Both the position numbers and the translations under genes were made by a program. From positions 1 through 53,165 of the forward strand of contig JALUTY010000030.1 of assembly GCA_027021615.1 (NCBI GenBank): DNA of 53,165 nt. Direction: 5' to 3'. Shown here piece after piece: positions 29,052 through 37,470 of the stretch (position 1 is the stretch's first letter; each line of letters starts with the position of its first letter). The notes beneath the pieces are model-generated. The model was not told where the DNA came from and did not search any database. It saw nothing but the letters and a program-made list of their open reading frames with translations. The stretch comes from a bacterium (GTDB taxonomy: Bacteria; Desulfobacterota; Deferrisomatia; Deferrisomatales; Deferrisomataceae).

Positions 29052-29669
29052 CTAAGGCCCGTCCCCATGGGGATCCGGAGCCGGCTCCCCCCACGTACGC
29101 AGCACCTCCATGGCCGCGACCACCTCTCGAAACCGCTCGGGGTCGCCCCCCAGATCGGGATGGTGCTGTCTCGCCAGCAGCCGGAAGCGGCGGCGAATCG
29201 CACCGACGGGCGCGCCGGGCTCCAGGCCCAGGGCCCTAAGGGCGTCCTCCTTGCGGTCGTGGATCCGAAACCGGCGCCAGAACCATCGCAGCATCTCGCG
29301 CACGTCATCGGCCCGAGTCCGCACCAGATGACCCAGGTCCAGGTAGTAGGCGGCCAGGGGGTCGGGTGCGGCGGGCAAGCACCGCGGGTTGGGGGCCGGC
29401 CCTTGCAAAGGGAGAAGCCGAATCCGAAGCACGTGGATCTCGAGGCTGCCACGACCGGCCCGCTCCAGGGCCCGCCGGAGGCGGTACAGGTGGTGAAACA
29501 ACAGGAAATGCACCCGAAACAGCTCCAGCTCGTCCAGACCCCGCAGGGGGCCGTCGCCCCGCAGCCGCTCCAGGAGCTCGTACTCCCGCAGCCCCTCCGG
29601 GTCTCGACGCAACACGCCGTAGAGCCGCCGCAGCTCAGGGTCCAGGGTGCGAAGGAATGCGCGGTCCAT
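29052..29669 (-). CDS. DnaJ-related protein with C-terminal J domain
   Basis: 205 residues. The C-terminal 60 residues form a J domain with EDALRALGL, IRRRFRLLARQHHPDLGGD and a final helix. The HPD tripeptide that activates Hsp70 is present. The N-terminal part (LRRDPEGLREYELLERLR; FRVHFLLFHHLYRLRRAL) matches the DNAJ_related architecture known in proteobacteria. It is probably a specialised cytoplasmic Hsp70 co-chaperone. The start at 29669 is chosen because a longer frame only adds low-complexity sequence. It is divergent from the glycosyltransferase gene at 29723. Confidence 0.8.
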   Translation of the reverse strand: MDRAFLRTLDPELRRLYGVLRRDPEGLREYELLERLRGDGPLRGLDELELFRVHFLLFHHLYRLRRALERAGRGSLEIHVLRIRLLPLQGPAPNPRCLPAAPDPLAAYYLDLGHLVRTRADDVREMLRWFWRRFRIHDRKEDALRALGLEPGAPVGAIRRRFRLLARQHHPDLGGDPERFREVVAAMEVLRTWGEPAPDPHGDGP

Positions 29670-29722
29670 GGAAACCGAGGGTACCACCTCGGGCCCCTCG
29701 GCCCCAAACCGGCCCTCCCTCC

Positions 29723-30799
29723 ATGAGTGTTCCGCGAGTCTCCGTGGTGGTTCCCACCCGGGACGAGGTCGGAACCCTGCCGGGCCTGCTCCAGGATCTG
29801 GCCCGACAGCGGGGCGTGGGGCTCGAGGTCGTGGTGGCCGACGGCGCGAGCAGGGACGGCACGCCGGAGGTGCCCAACCGGCTCGCCCTACCGTTCCCGT
29901 GGCGGGTGGTCCGGTGCGCCCCGGGTCGGGGCCGCCAGATGAACGCCGGCGCCCAAGCGACCCGCGGCTCGGACCTGCTGTTCCTCCACGCCGACACCCG
30001 GCTCTCCGACCCGGAGCTTTTGGCCCGGGCGGCTCGGCACATGGCCGAAGAGCGGAACCGGCTGGCACATGACCGGGTGGCCGGCCATTTCGGGCTCCGG
30101 TTCCGCCAGGCCCGCCCCGGAGGGGGCGCCGCGTTCTACTTCTACGAAGCCAAGACCCGCACCAACCGACCTGGCACCGTCCACGGGGACCAAGGGATCT
30201 GGATCTCGAGATCGTACCTGGATGCGCTGGGGGGGTTCGACGAGGCCCTTCCGTTCCTGGAGGACGAGGAGCTAGCCGGCCGGGTGTTCCGGACCGGGGT
30301 GTGGACGCTGCTGCCCGGCACGGTGGTCACCTCGGCCCGCCGGTTCGAGGCCGAGGGGATGGGACCCCGCCAGGCTCTGAACGCCTTGATCCTGGCCGCC
30401 CACGACCTGGGCTGGCACGGCTTCCTTGCCGAGGCCCCGGCCCTGTACCGGGAGCAGGCCCGGGCAGACCGCCTGGATCTGGTACCGTTCCTGCGGCTCC
30501 TTCAAGCACTCGGAAGCCGGGAAGGGTTCCTTGGGCTGCTCCGACGGTGGATGGAGACCGGCGGGTTCGTGGCCCGCAACGCGTGGCAGCTTGCCTTTGC
30601 CTGGGACTGCCGCCGGAACCGGCGCCGAGGCACGCCACCGGGGGACGGCCCCACCCCTTGGACCGACCGGTATGACCGGTGGGGCGCCCGATGGGTGGAG
30701 AGCGCACCCGGTGCGGCCGCGGCCGCGGTGCTCACGGCCGCGGTTTTCTACGGGTTCTGGGCGGCTGGCTGGCTGACCGGGGCGGCGAGAAAAAAATGA
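29723..30799 (+). CDS. GT2 glycosyltransferase-like protein (TIGR04283-like) with C-terminal membrane anchor
   Basis: 358 residues. The GT-A fold shows VSVVVPTRDEVGTLPGLL, VVVADGASRDGT, GRGRQMNAGAQ and DLLFLHADTRL, the signature of the group described as transferase 2 of rSAM/selenodomain-associated systems. The acceptor-side VHGDQGIWISRSYLDALGGF block is also present. A final hydrophobic helix (about 330-352) ends in basic residues. The start at 29723 has a weak ribosome binding site. The associated partners (transferase 1, radical SAM, selenodomain) are not in this window. Substrate is unknown. Confidence 0.82.
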   Translation: MSVPRVSVVVPTRDEVGTLPGLLQDLARQRGVGLEVVVADGASRDGTPEVPNRLALPFPWRVVRCAPGRGRQMNAGAQATRGSDLLFLHADTRLSDPELLARAARHMAEERNRLAHDRVAGHFGLRFRQARPGGGAAFYFYEAKTRTNRPGTVHGDQGIWISRSYLDALGGFDEALPFLEDEELAGRVFRTGVWTLLPGTVVTSARRFEAEGMGPRQALNALILAAHDLGWHGFLAEAPALYREQARADRLDLVPFLRLLQALGSREGFLGLLRRWMETGGFVARNAWQLAFAWDCRRNRRRGTPPGDGPTPWTDRYDRWGARWVESAPGAAAAAVLTAAVFYGFWAAGWLTGAARKK

Positions 30800-30810
30800 T
30801 CTCCCGATCG

Positions 30811-30839
30811 TTGACAGCGTTTGGAACCTCGGGTAGGGT
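30811..30839 (+). promoter_or_regulatory. Sigma-70 promoter
   Basis: TTGACA at 30811-30816, 17 bases, then TAGGGT at 30834-30839. It is followed within 100 bases by an intrinsic terminator, and further on by the cold-shock gene. Confidence 0.6.
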
Positions 30840-30845
30840 GACGGG

Positions 30846-30934
30846 CACAAACGGTCAGGGACCTGCCTCAGCCCGTCCTGGCCCGCACCGAGAGCGGATC
30901 GAAGCGGAGAGGCCCCGGCCCCTCCGTTTTTTGG
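30846..30934 (+). ncRNA. Candidate small RNA (or attenuated cold-shock leader)
   Basis: A promoter at 30811-30839 and a terminator at 30905-30934 bracket about 90 transcribed bases without an open reading frame. A short hairpin CAGG-GA-CCTG lies near its 5' part. It could be an independent small RNA, or the csp leader could carry an attenuator. It does not match SRP RNA, 6S RNA or tmRNA by eye. Confidence 0.35.
30905..30934 (+). terminator. Intrinsic terminator
   Basis: CGGAGAGG (30905-30912) pairs with CCCCTCCG (30919-30926) apart from one A-C mismatch, and is followed by six T residues. It could end the glycosyltransferase transcript, the candidate small RNA, or both. Confidence 0.7.
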
Positions 30935-31079
30935 TTGGCGCCCCTTGCGCCGCGACGATTGGGCGCGCTGGGCAGAAGCAGTACCGGATGCGGTTCCTCC
31001 CTCCGGGCGTTGTTTCTCCCACGCAGTTTTCACCACGGGTGCCCGGGGCACCCAAACGCCTTGTTAAGGAGGCAGGAAC

Positions 31080-31280
31080 ATGGCAGTCGGTACGGTAAAG
31101 TGGTTCAACGACCAGAAGGGGTACGGGTTCATCGCTCAGGAAAACGGCCCGGACGTGTTCGTCCACTTCAGCGCGATCCAGATGCAGGGCTTCAAGACCC
31201 TGCAGGAAGGGCAGCAGGTGGAGTTCGAGGTGGTTGACGGCCAGAAGGGCCCCCAGGCCGCCAACGTGCGTCCGGTCTGA
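31080..31280 (+). CDS. Cold-shock domain protein (CspA family)
   Basis: 66 residues, a single cold-shock domain. RNP1 reads KGYGFIAQ and RNP2 reads VFVHFSAI, the aromatic single-strand nucleic-acid binding motifs. The protein acts as an RNA chaperone in the cytoplasm. A strong AAGGAGG lies before the ATG. The upstream 280 bases are long for this genome, as is usual for regulated csp leaders. A terminator follows directly. Confidence 0.96.
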   Translation: MAVGTVKWFNDQKGYGFIAQENGPDVFVHFSAIQMQGFKTLQEGQQVEFEVVDGQKGPQAANVRPV

Positions 31281-31316
31281 TCCTTAACCGAGCCCGCAAA
31301 CAACGTGCAGGACGAG

Positions 31317-31344
31317 GGAGCGAGCCCGTAGGCTCGCTCCTTTT
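31317..31344 (+). terminator. Intrinsic terminator after csp
   Basis: GGAGCGAGCC (31317-31326) pairs perfectly with GGCTCGCTCC (31331-31340) around CGTA, then TTTT. It ends 10 bases before the next start codon. Confidence 0.88.
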
Positions 31345-31354
31345 GCGTGGAGCC

Positions 31355-32185
31355 ATGGCGTTCGCAGACCACAACGAGTATCGCACCCCGCCCGACCGTC
31401 GCCCCGGCCTCGTGCCCCGCCTGTGCCCGTGGCCCGAGCTGCCGTTCTACGCCCGGGTGCTGTGGATCGTGGGACGGTCGCGCTGGGAGGTGGCCCGGGG
31501 CGTCTACGACGGGGCCCACTGGGCCAGGTCCAGCGAGGACATCGTGCGGGCCCTGGAGTGGGTGGGTGTGAGGCTCACCATCGAGGGCATGGACGTGCTC
31601 CGGCGGTTCGAGGGGCCGGCCGTGTTCGTGGGAAACCACATGAGCACCCTGGAGACGTTCGTACTGCCGGCCGTGATCCAACCGGTGAAACCGGTGACCT
31701 TCGTGGTGAAGGAGTCGCTGCTCGCCTATCCGTGGTTCGGTCCGATCCTCGGCAGCCGCGACCCCATCGCGGTGGGTCGCCGGAGCCCCCGGGAGGACTT
31801 TACCAAGGTGCTCCGGGAAGGGACCGACCGGATCGGACGGGGCATGTCGGTGATCGTGTTTCCCCAGACCACCCGCTCGGACGAGCTGCGCCTCGACCGG
31901 TTCAACTCCATCGGGGCCAAGCTGGCCGCCCGGGCCGGGGTGCCTCTGGTGCCGGTGGCCCTGCGGACCGACGCCTGGGGCAACGGCCGGCGGCTCAAGG
32001 ACTTCGGGCCGGTAAGGCCGGACCGGCCGGTACGGTTCCGGTTCGGTCCTCCGATCGCGCCGGAGCGCCGGGGCTCGGCCGCCCAGGAGGCTTGCGTGGC
32101 GTTCCTGCGGGACACGTTGAAGGGGTGGGGGGTCCCAGTGGTGGAAGCGACGGAGAAAAGGGAGCCGGGACGGGGCGCCGCGTGA
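31355..32185 (+). CDS. 1-acylglycerol-3-phosphate acyltransferase-like protein (PlsC family)
   Basis: 276 residues. The family's motif I (NHxxxxD) appears as GNHMSTLET, with Glu in place of the usual Asp. Motif III (FPEGTRS) appears as FPQTTRS. These substitutions suggest a divergent subgroup that may use an unusual acyl acceptor. Between them VVKESLLAYPWFGPIL matches motif II of PlsC. Membrane-associated, probably in phospholipid or lipid A-type acyl transfer. ATG at 31355 follows GGAG; a TTG at 31343 would overlap the csp terminator. Confidence 0.85.
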   Translation: MAFADHNEYRTPPDRRPGLVPRLCPWPELPFYARVLWIVGRSRWEVARGVYDGAHWARSSEDIVRALEWVGVRLTIEGMDVLRRFEGPAVFVGNHMSTLETFVLPAVIQPVKPVTFVVKESLLAYPWFGPILGSRDPIAVGRRSPREDFTKVLREGTDRIGRGMSVIVFPQTTRSDELRLDRFNSIGAKLAARAGVPLVPVALRTDAWGNGRRLKDFGPVRPDRPVRFRFGPPIAPERRGSAAQEACVAFLRDTLKGWGVPVVEATEKREPGRGAA

Positions 32186-32202
32186 CCCCCGCCCGGGACA
32201 CA

Positions 32203-32646
32203 CTACTTCTCCAAGACCAGCAGCCCGACCTCGGGATCCAGGGTGTAGCGAAACCGCTCCAGGAAGCTCAGGCCCAGGATGCCGTCCAACCCGGGCACGG
32301 GATCGGCATCCACCACGGCAACGGCCACGTTCCGAGCCCGCGCCCTGCCCACGTCGACCCGCCGGGCCTCACCCAAGGATGCCTCAATCTCCCCGTTGGC
32401 GGTGGCCAGCCGCACCCGGTCCCCCCCGACCCGCCCCCGGATCTTGGCCTTTCGGGCGACCTCCTTGGACACCACGCAGTAGGTGGCCCCGGTGTCCACC
32501 AGAAAGCGTCCGGTGAACCGTCGGTTTACCGTGACCTGAGCCACCAGCACTCCCCCGTGTCGCTCGAGGGGGACCGACGCGGCCCCGGCCACGCGGACCA
32601 GCGCCAGAAGCGCTAGGAGCAGGGGGGTGGCGCGGCGAAGAGACAC
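32203..32646 (-). CDS. Retropepsin-like aspartic protease (clan AA), exported
   Basis: 147 residues. The hydrophobic N-terminus (LRRATPLLLALLALVRVAGA) is a signal peptide or anchor. The catalytic motif FLVDTGATYCVV lies near residue 50 and the second conserved block DGILGLSFLERF near 122, as in the bacterial TIGR02281-type single-domain aspartyl proteases that act as dimers. GTG at 32646 with GGAG upstream is the preferred start, since the longer frame translates repeat DNA. Its target is unknown. Confidence 0.85.
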   Translation of the reverse strand: MSLRRATPLLLALLALVRVAGAASVPLERHGGVLVAQVTVNRRFTGRFLVDTGATYCVVSKEVARKAKIRGRVGGDRVRLATANGEIEASLGEARRVDVGRARARNVAVAVVDADPVPGLDGILGLSFLERFRYTLDPEVGLLVLEK

Positions 32647-32886
32647 GGCGTGGCTCCGTTGGGTGAGTGGAAAGCCGGAAAGCGAGAACGCCAGAAGGCC
32701 AAGAACTCCTTCCACGGGCCGCGGTCTTCGGTCGACGGCCTTCGGTGACCGCTCATCAGGGCACGGCACGACGCCGAGCCGGTCAGAAAGCGGCCTCCGC
32801 CCAACCCCTCGTGTTGCGACCAGGCCCCGGAGAGGCTCGGCAAAGCTCTCCACCGGCCCCTGTCTTCTGTCCGCTGAATCCCGACA
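32647..32886. repeat. Intergenic region with degenerate heptamers
   Basis: A 240-bp gap. Near 32665-32710 the sequence runs GAAAGCC, GGAAAGC, GAGAACG-type units, and near 32722-32750 CGGTCTT, CGGTCGA, CGGCCTT, CGGTGAC. No gene is apparent. Confidence 0.5.
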
Positions 32887-33315
32887 TCAGAACAAGTAGG
32901 GGTTTTCGTCCCAGAACGCGTCGCGGAGCCGCCAGGCGTGGGCCGTGGCCACCCCCATGGCCAGGGCCGACACGACCAGCACCGACACCAATGAGCCGGT
33001 GGCGTTCTCGAACCCGAACGCAAGGGCCAGCTCGTCCATCGGCCATGCCCCCAGCCCCACCGCCACGCTGACCAGCTGCACGGCGTTGTACACCAAAAGG
33101 ATCCACCAGGTCAGGCGCTGGGCCTTGAGCACCCCCACCACGATGTGGATCAGGACCAGGCAGTCCAGCACCACGGCGACCCGGGCGGCCGTCCCTTCGA
33201 GCACCCAGGCAAAGAACGGATAGGGCGAGCCGTTGGCCGCGGCCGTGGAGATCAGGAGGAGGACGTAGTAGAACAGCAGGGCGAAACTCGCCGGGCGGCG
33301 CCCGGTGCCGCTCAT
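32887..33315 (-). CDS. Four-helix membrane protein of unknown function
   Basis: 142 residues with about four hydrophobic helices (FALLFYYVLLLISTAA; VAVVLDCLVLIHIVVGVL; WILLVYNAVQLVSVAVGLG; VSVLVVSALAMGVATAHAW) and a short acidic-aromatic tail ending DENPYLF. No family is recognised. Its ATG overlaps the rdgB stop (ATGA), so it is translated as the third gene of the rph-rdgB operon. That placement is the only hint about function. Confidence 0.75.
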   Translation of the reverse strand: MSGTGRRPASFALLFYYVLLLISTAAANGSPYPFFAWVLEGTAARVAVVLDCLVLIHIVVGVLKAQRLTWWILLVYNAVQLVSVAVGLGAWPMDELALAFGFENATGSLVSVLVVSALAMGVATAHAWRLRDAFWDENPYLF

Positions 33316-33914
33316 AGCACTCCCCGGCCGAGATCCCGGAGCACCGGCAGGAGCAGACGAAAGGCGCGGCCGCGGTGGCTCACCCGGTTCTTCGTCTTCG
33401 GATCGAGCTCTGCAGCGGTGCGTCCCAGGCCCTCCACCAGGAACAGGGGGTCGTACCCGAACCCCCCCCCGCCCCGAGGCCGCTCAAGGATCCGCCCCTC
33501 CACTCGCCCCTCGGCCGCCACCTCACCCAGGCCGGGAACCGCCAGCACCAGGGCGCACACGAACGCGGCCGTGCGCCGCTTGGCCGGCACCCCCTCCAGC
33601 TCCATCAGGAGCTTCCGGTTGTTGTCCGCGTCCGTGGCTCGGGGCCCCGCGTACCGGGCCGAGCGAACGCCCGGCGCCCCGCCCAGGGCGTCCACCACCA
33701 AACCGGAGTCGTCCGCCAGCACCGGCTCACCCAGGCTCTGGACGAGGGGCCAGGCCTTGGAGCGGGCGTTGTCCAGGAACGAGTCGCCCTCCTCCCGGAG
33801 CTCCGGTCGATCCGCCAGGTCCGCCAACCCCAGCACCTCGAACCCCAGGGGTTCGAGCATCTGCCGGAGCTCCCGGAGCTTGCCGGCGTTGGCCGTGGCC
33901 ACGATCAGCCTCAC
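33312..33914 (-). CDS. rdgB: Non-canonical purine NTP pyrophosphatase (RdgB/HAM1)
   Basis: 200 residues. It hydrolyses ITP, dITP and XTP to monophosphates, protecting DNA and RNA. Motifs are [12 protein letters not shown] at the N-terminus, [12 protein letters not shown] near 67, [11 protein letters not shown] near 147 and the C-terminal SHRGRAF. The GTG start at 33914 overlaps the rph stop. The rph-rdgB pairing is common in bacteria. Confidence 0.95.
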   Translation of the reverse strand: MRLIVATANAGKLRELRQMLEPLGFEVLGLADLADRPELREEGDSFLDNARSKAWPLVQSLGEPVLADDSGLVVDALGGAPGVRSARYAGPRATDADNNRKLLMELEGVPAKRRTAAFVCALVLAVPGLGEVAAEGRVEGRILERPRGGGGFGYDPLFLVEGLGRTAAELDPKTKNRVSHRGRAFRLLLPVLRDLGRGVL

Positions 33915-34633
33915 CGGCCGCCCTCCAACGCCTCCCGTTGCAGGGCCAGGAGCCGTTCGATCCCTCTCCAGGCCAGGTCCAGCAGCTCTGTGAGCTTGTC
34001 CCGGGAGAACGGCCGTTCCTCGCCCGTGGCCTGCACCTCCACCAGCTCGCCCCGGCCCGTCATCACCACGTTCATGTCCAGATCGGCCGAGGAGTCCTCC
34101 CGGTAGTCCAGATCCAGCAGGGGCCTGCCCCCCACCACGCCCACGCTCACGGCGGCCACGGCGTCGGTCAGAGGGATCCGGCTCACCACGTTGCGTTCCA
34201 CCAGGGTCTGGAGCGCGTCCGCCAGCGCCACATAGGCCCCGGTGATCGAGGCCGTACGGGTGCCCCCGTCGGCCTGGAGCACGTCGCAGTCCACCCACAC
34301 GGTTCGCTCCCCCATGGAGTCCAGGTCGGTCACCGCCCGGAGCGAGCGGCCGATGAGGCGCTGGATCTCCAGGGTGCGCCCCCCCTGCCGGCCCCGGCTC
34401 GCCTCCCGGGGGGTCCGGGTCTCGGTGGCCCGGGGCAACATGCCGTACTCGGCCGTGACCCACCCCCGGCCCGTCCCCTTGAGAAACGCGGGCACCCCCT
34501 CCTCCACGCTGGTCGCGCACAGCACCCGGGTGTGCCCCATCTCGATCAGGGCGCTCCCCTCGGCGTATCGGAGCACCCCCCTTTGGATCCGGACCGGCCG
34601 CAGCTCGTCGGCCGCCCTTCCGTCATGGCGCAT
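33911..34633 (-). CDS. rph: Ribonuclease PH
   Basis: 240 residues, full length. Phosphorolytic 3'-5' exonuclease that trims tRNA 3' ends. Motifs are the N-terminal [40 protein letters not shown] with substrate-binding arginines, and [18 protein letters not shown] with the catalytic aspartates. It heads an operon with rdgB and a small membrane protein gene. Confidence 0.97.
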   Translation of the reverse strand: MRHDGRAADELRPVRIQRGVLRYAEGSALIEMGHTRVLCATSVEEGVPAFLKGTGRGWVTAEYGMLPRATETRTPREASRGRQGGRTLEIQRLIGRSLRAVTDLDSMGERTVWVDCDVLQADGGTRTASITGAYVALADALQTLVERNVVSRIPLTDAVAAVSVGVVGGRPLLDLDYREDSSADLDMNVVMTGRGELVEVQATGEERPFSRDKLTELLDLAWRGIERLLALQREALEGGR

Positions 34634-34656
34634 CGGATCATCCTTCTCAGAAATTT

Positions 34657-34776
34657 CGGTCGTCGGTCTACGGTCAACGGTCGCCGGTCTGGGGCCTTCG
34701 CCCCGCTAGGCGGCTCTCGCCAACCCGGCGGCGGGGGGCCTGTTGGAGCGCCGGGCGTGGCTCCTATGGTCGCTGC
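34657..34776. repeat. Heptamer run and MITE fragment upstream of rph
   Basis: From 34657 the units run CGGTCGT, CGGTCTA, CGGTCAA, CGGTCGC, CGGTCTG with exact 7-base spacing. From 34736, GGCCTGTTGGAGCGCCGGGC matches the interior of the MITE-like element near 27660 (GGCCTGTTGGAGAGCCGGGC). The whole 34634-34881 gap otherwise shows no gene. Confidence 0.65.
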
Positions 34777-34881
34777 ATCCGGCACTCAGCCGCCGCGGGA
34801 AGGCAGCCGGTTGCGCCGCGGGTGTAGGGCCCCGCGGGGGCCTGACGAGGCTTCCAAGCAGCTTTGGTCGTCAGCCGGGGC

Positions 34882-35589
34882 CTACGGGGACTTCCAGCCG
34901 GTCACATCGGCCACGGCCGCGGCTAGGGCCCGGGACAGGGCCTCGGCGCCGGCCGGAGAACGCCACCACTCGGCCTCGTCGGGCCACGCCAGGGATCCCA
35001 ACTCCACCAGGGCCGCGGGACAGGTCACCGCCTCCAGGGCCGGATGGGGCAGGATCCCCTCCCCCCGGTCGAAGGTGGGTGCCACCTCCCCCAACCGCCG
35101 GCGAACGGCCTCGGCCCAGGCTCGACTCTGCTGCCACACCCGGGCCTGGCCCGCCTCCCACCGCTGTGGATCGAGCCCCGGCAGGGGCGGAGGGGCGACG
35201 AACACCTCGAACCCCCGGGCCTGGACCCGGGGCTCGCCGGAGAAGTGAAGGGCCAGGTACAGATCGGCCTCCCGGTAGTTGGCGAACGCGGCCCGCAACG
35301 GTTTCGACAGATCCTGGTCCCGGTTCCGGGTCAGGAACACCACGATCCCCTGGGCCTCGAGCCTCTTCGCCAGGGCCTCGGCCACGGCGAGGGCCGCGTC
35401 CTTCTCGGCGCGGCCCCGGCCGTGCGCGCCCGGGTCGGCCCCCCCGTGGCCAGGGTCGAGAACGAGCCGCGGGGAGCTGCGTTGGATGGCTGGCGCGGGG
35501 ATGCTATCCTCGCACCGCACCGTCCGGGCCGATACCGGAAGGAGCAGGAGCGACAGCCAAACCAGGATGAGGCCGAGGGGGCGGTCCAT
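34882..35589 (-). CDS. N-acetylmuramoyl-L-alanine amidase (Amidase_3)
   Basis: 235 residues with an N-terminal signal peptide (LGLILVWLSLLLLPVSA). The zinc site fits His in LVLDPGHGGADPG near 48, a Glu soon after (RAEKDAAL), His in YLALHFSG near 115, and the catalytic Glu in ALVELGSLAW near 200. It cleaves the peptide stem from peptidoglycan in the periplasm during cell separation. No LysM or AMIN targeting domain is present, so it is a minimal form. It is divergent from the thioredoxin-like gene. Confidence 0.9.
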   Translation of the reverse strand: MDRPLGLILVWLSLLLLPVSARTVRCEDSIPAPAIQRSSPRLVLDPGHGGADPGAHGRGRAEKDAALAVAEALAKRLEAQGIVVFLTRNRDQDLSKPLRAAFANYREADLYLALHFSGEPRVQARGFEVFVAPPPLPGLDPQRWEAGQARVWQQSRAWAEAVRRRLGEVAPTFDRGEGILPHPALEAVTCPAALVELGSLAWPDEAEWWRSPAGAEALSRALAAAVADVTGWKSP

Positions 35590-35709
35590 GGCGTGTCGGA
35601 AGGGTCTCGGGCGGAAGGTGTCGGCATGCTAGCCCACCGGCCCGAGGGATGTCAACGCGGCTGCTCCCCTCGGGATCTCTTGCACCAGCCGAAACCGGAG
35701 GTTCGCCAA

Positions 35710-36198
35710 GTGAACGGCTTCCCACACTCCCAGGCCGAGGGGGCCACCACCCCCGAGGCTGGCGCTCCACGCCCCCCCGTGCACCGCGGGCCTGCCCCCC
35801 GGCGCGCCTGTCTCGCCGTCGCCCTGGTCCTGCTGGCCGGGGTGATCCTGGCCGGCCCGTGGCCCGCCGCGGCCGCAGCAGAGCCGGATCCTCTGGTGGC
35901 CGAGGCCCTGGCCACCGGCAGGCCCGTGCTGGGGGAGTTCGTATCGGAGACCTGCCCGGCTTGTGACCAGCTCAAACCGGCCCTCGAAGAGGTGCTGTCG
36001 CGGCACCCCCACATCATCCGTCAGGTGCACGACGCCGACAAGGAACCCGAGCTGGCCAAGAAGTACGGGGTCAAGTGCGTGCCGGTCATCGTGATCATCG
36101 GCCCCGACGGCAAGGTCCGGTTCAACCAGGTGGGATTCTGGACCGTGGAGGAGCTGGAGCAGGTGCTGCGCGACGCCGGCGTGGCCGCGGCGCCTTAG
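35710..36198 (+). CDS. Membrane-anchored thioredoxin-fold protein
   Basis: 162 residues. A basic N-terminal segment is followed by one hydrophobic helix (about 34-57), so the thioredoxin domain is probably periplasmic. The active site is CPAC at residues 82-85 and the cis-Pro loop is KCVPVIVI, with an extra Cys just before it. The C-terminal helix is typical. It probably acts as a thiol reductase or exchange factor for exported proteins, such as cytochrome maturation. The GTG at 35710 behind CGGAGG is preferred; no ATG is available before the helix. Confidence 0.82.
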   Translation: MNGFPHSQAEGATTPEAGAPRPPVHRGPAPRRACLAVALVLLAGVILAGPWPAAAAAEPDPLVAEALATGRPVLGEFVSETCPACDQLKPALEEVLSRHPHIIRQVHDADKEPELAKKYGVKCVPVIVIIGPDGKVRFNQVGFWTVEELEQVLRDAGVAAAP

Positions 36199-36237
36199 CC
36201 GATGCCTGTAGAGGTACCGTCGAAGAGGGGAGCCTGG

Positions 36238-36266
36238 TTGACACCCCGGCGTGCGGTGCCTAGGTT
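36238..36266 (+). promoter_or_regulatory. Sigma-70 promoter ahead of dnaJ
   Basis: TTGACA at 36238-36243, a 17-base spacer and TAGGTT at 36261-36266. Transcription would start near 36273, leaving a leader of about 120 bases. No sigma-32 type sequence or CIRCE operator was found. Confidence 0.6.
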
Positions 36267-36300
36267 TGGGCGCCGTGGGGGGAGCGCATGCGAGCCCCTT

Positions 36301-36355
36301 CAAAAGCGTTGCCCTAGCCCCGAGAAAAAAGGCTCGGACCTGGCAAATGCTTTTG
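36301..36355 (+). promoter_or_regulatory. Extended hairpin in the dnaJ leader
   Basis: CAAAAGC (36301-36307) pairs with GCTTTTG (36349-36355), TTGCC with GGCAA inside it, and CCGAG with CTCGG around an A-rich loop. It could be a regulator site for HspR or a structured 5' end. It does not cover the ribosome binding site GGAGGAG at 36374-36380. Confidence 0.45.
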
Positions 36356-36392
36356 TTGGGGTCAGTCCTTTGCGGAGGAGAGAATCCGTCCG

Positions 36393-37451
36393 ATGGCGAC
36401 CAAACGGAACTACTACGAGATCCTCGGGGTGGACCGCAAGGCATCGGTCGAGGAGATCAAGAAGGCCTACCGGAAGCTCGCCCGCAAATACCACCCCGAC
36501 GTGAACCCAGGGAACAAGGAGGCGGAGGAGCGGTTCAAGGAGATCTCCGAGGCGTATGACGTGCTCTCCGACCCCGAGAAACGCGCCCGGTACGACGCCG
36601 TGGGTCATGCGGCGTTCGGGGCTGGCGCGGGCGGGGCTCAGGGGCCCCGGTGGGAGGAGTTCCGCACGGGCGGCGGTTTCAGCGGGTTCGACTTCTCGGA
36701 TCTGTTCTCGGACCTGTTCGGCGAAACCCCCGGCTTCCGGGCGGGCGGCCCCCGCAAGGGGGCCGACCTGGAGTACGACATGACCGTATCGTTCCGAGAG
36801 GCCGTCCGGGGCACCGAAAAGGAGATCTCGTTCCAGCGCCAGGCACCATGCGCGGCCTGCGGGGGAACCGGGGTCGGTGCGGGCGGGGGCGGTGGGCCCT
36901 GCCCCCGATGCGGGGGCAGGGGGGGGGTGCGGGCCTCCCGGGGTGTGGTAACGGTGCAGCAGACCTGCCCGGCGTGCCGCGGCACGGGCCGGGCCCCCGG
37001 CCAGCCCTGCGAGCGCTGCGGCGGTCGCGGGGCCGTGCCCAAGGCGGAGCGGATCCGAGTGCGCATCCCGGCCGGCATCACCGACGGCTCCCGGGTACGG
37101 GTGGCCGGAAAAGGGGAGGCCGGCCCCGACGGAGGCCCGCCGGGCGATCTGTACATCCGGGTCCGCGTCGCATCGGACCCCCAGTTTCGGCGTGAGGGAG
37201 ACGACCTGGTGACCCGGGTGAAGGTGGGTGTGCTCGACGCCATCCTGGGGGGTACCGTGGAGGTCCCCACCCTGGACGGACCGGTGCGCATGAAGGTCCC
37301 CCCTGGCACCCAAAACGGCCGGCGGTTTCGGCTGCGGGGCAAGGGCGTTCCGGGCCGGGGCGATCTGTACGCCGAGGTACAGGTGGAGATCCCTCGCCGG
37401 CTCGACCCCGACGTGAAGAGAACCCTGGAAGGCCTGCGAGGCCGGGTGTGA
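36393..37451 (+). CDS. dnaJ: DnaJ chaperone
   Basis: 352 residues. The N-terminal J domain ([20 protein letters not shown] then [10 protein letters not shown]) carries the HPD motif. A Gly/Phe-rich linker (about 72-115) follows, then four CxxCxGxG zinc motifs: [24 protein letters not shown] and CERCGGRG. The C-terminal substrate-binding domain follows. This is a full type I DnaJ, slightly shorter than E. coli DnaJ. It recruits substrates to DnaK. hspR follows after 19 bases; no dnaK or grpE is in the window. Confidence 0.95.
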   Translation: MATKRNYYEILGVDRKASVEEIKKAYRKLARKYHPDVNPGNKEAEERFKEISEAYDVLSDPEKRARYDAVGHAAFGAGAGGAQGPRWEEFRTGGGFSGFDFSDLFSDLFGETPGFRAGGPRKGADLEYDMTVSFREAVRGTEKEISFQRQAPCAACGGTGVGAGGGGGPCPRCGGRGGVRASRGVVTVQQTCPACRGTGRAPGQPCERCGGRGAVPKAERIRVRIPAGITDGSRVRVAGKGEAGPDGGPPGDLYIRVRVASDPQFRREGDDLVTRVKVGVLDAILGGTVEVPTLDGPVRMKVPPGTQNGRRFRLRGKGVPGRGDLYAEVQVEIPRRLDPDVKRTLEGLRGRV

Positions 37452-37470
37452 GCACCGAGGGGAGCCAGCC

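Noticed and set aside
30846-30934. Signal recognition particle RNA
   Set aside because: GGTCAGG is present, but the GGAAGNAGC apical sequence that defines SRP RNA is missing.
35044-35709. Long N-terminal extension of the thioredoxin-like protein
   Set aside because: It is antisense to the amidase gene; a ribosome binding site and GTG at 35710 precede the membrane helix.
36199-36392. CIRCE or sigma-32 control of dnaJ
   Set aside because: No TTAGCACTC/GAGTGCTAA pair and no sigma-32 -35/-10 pattern; a sigma-70 promoter fits better.
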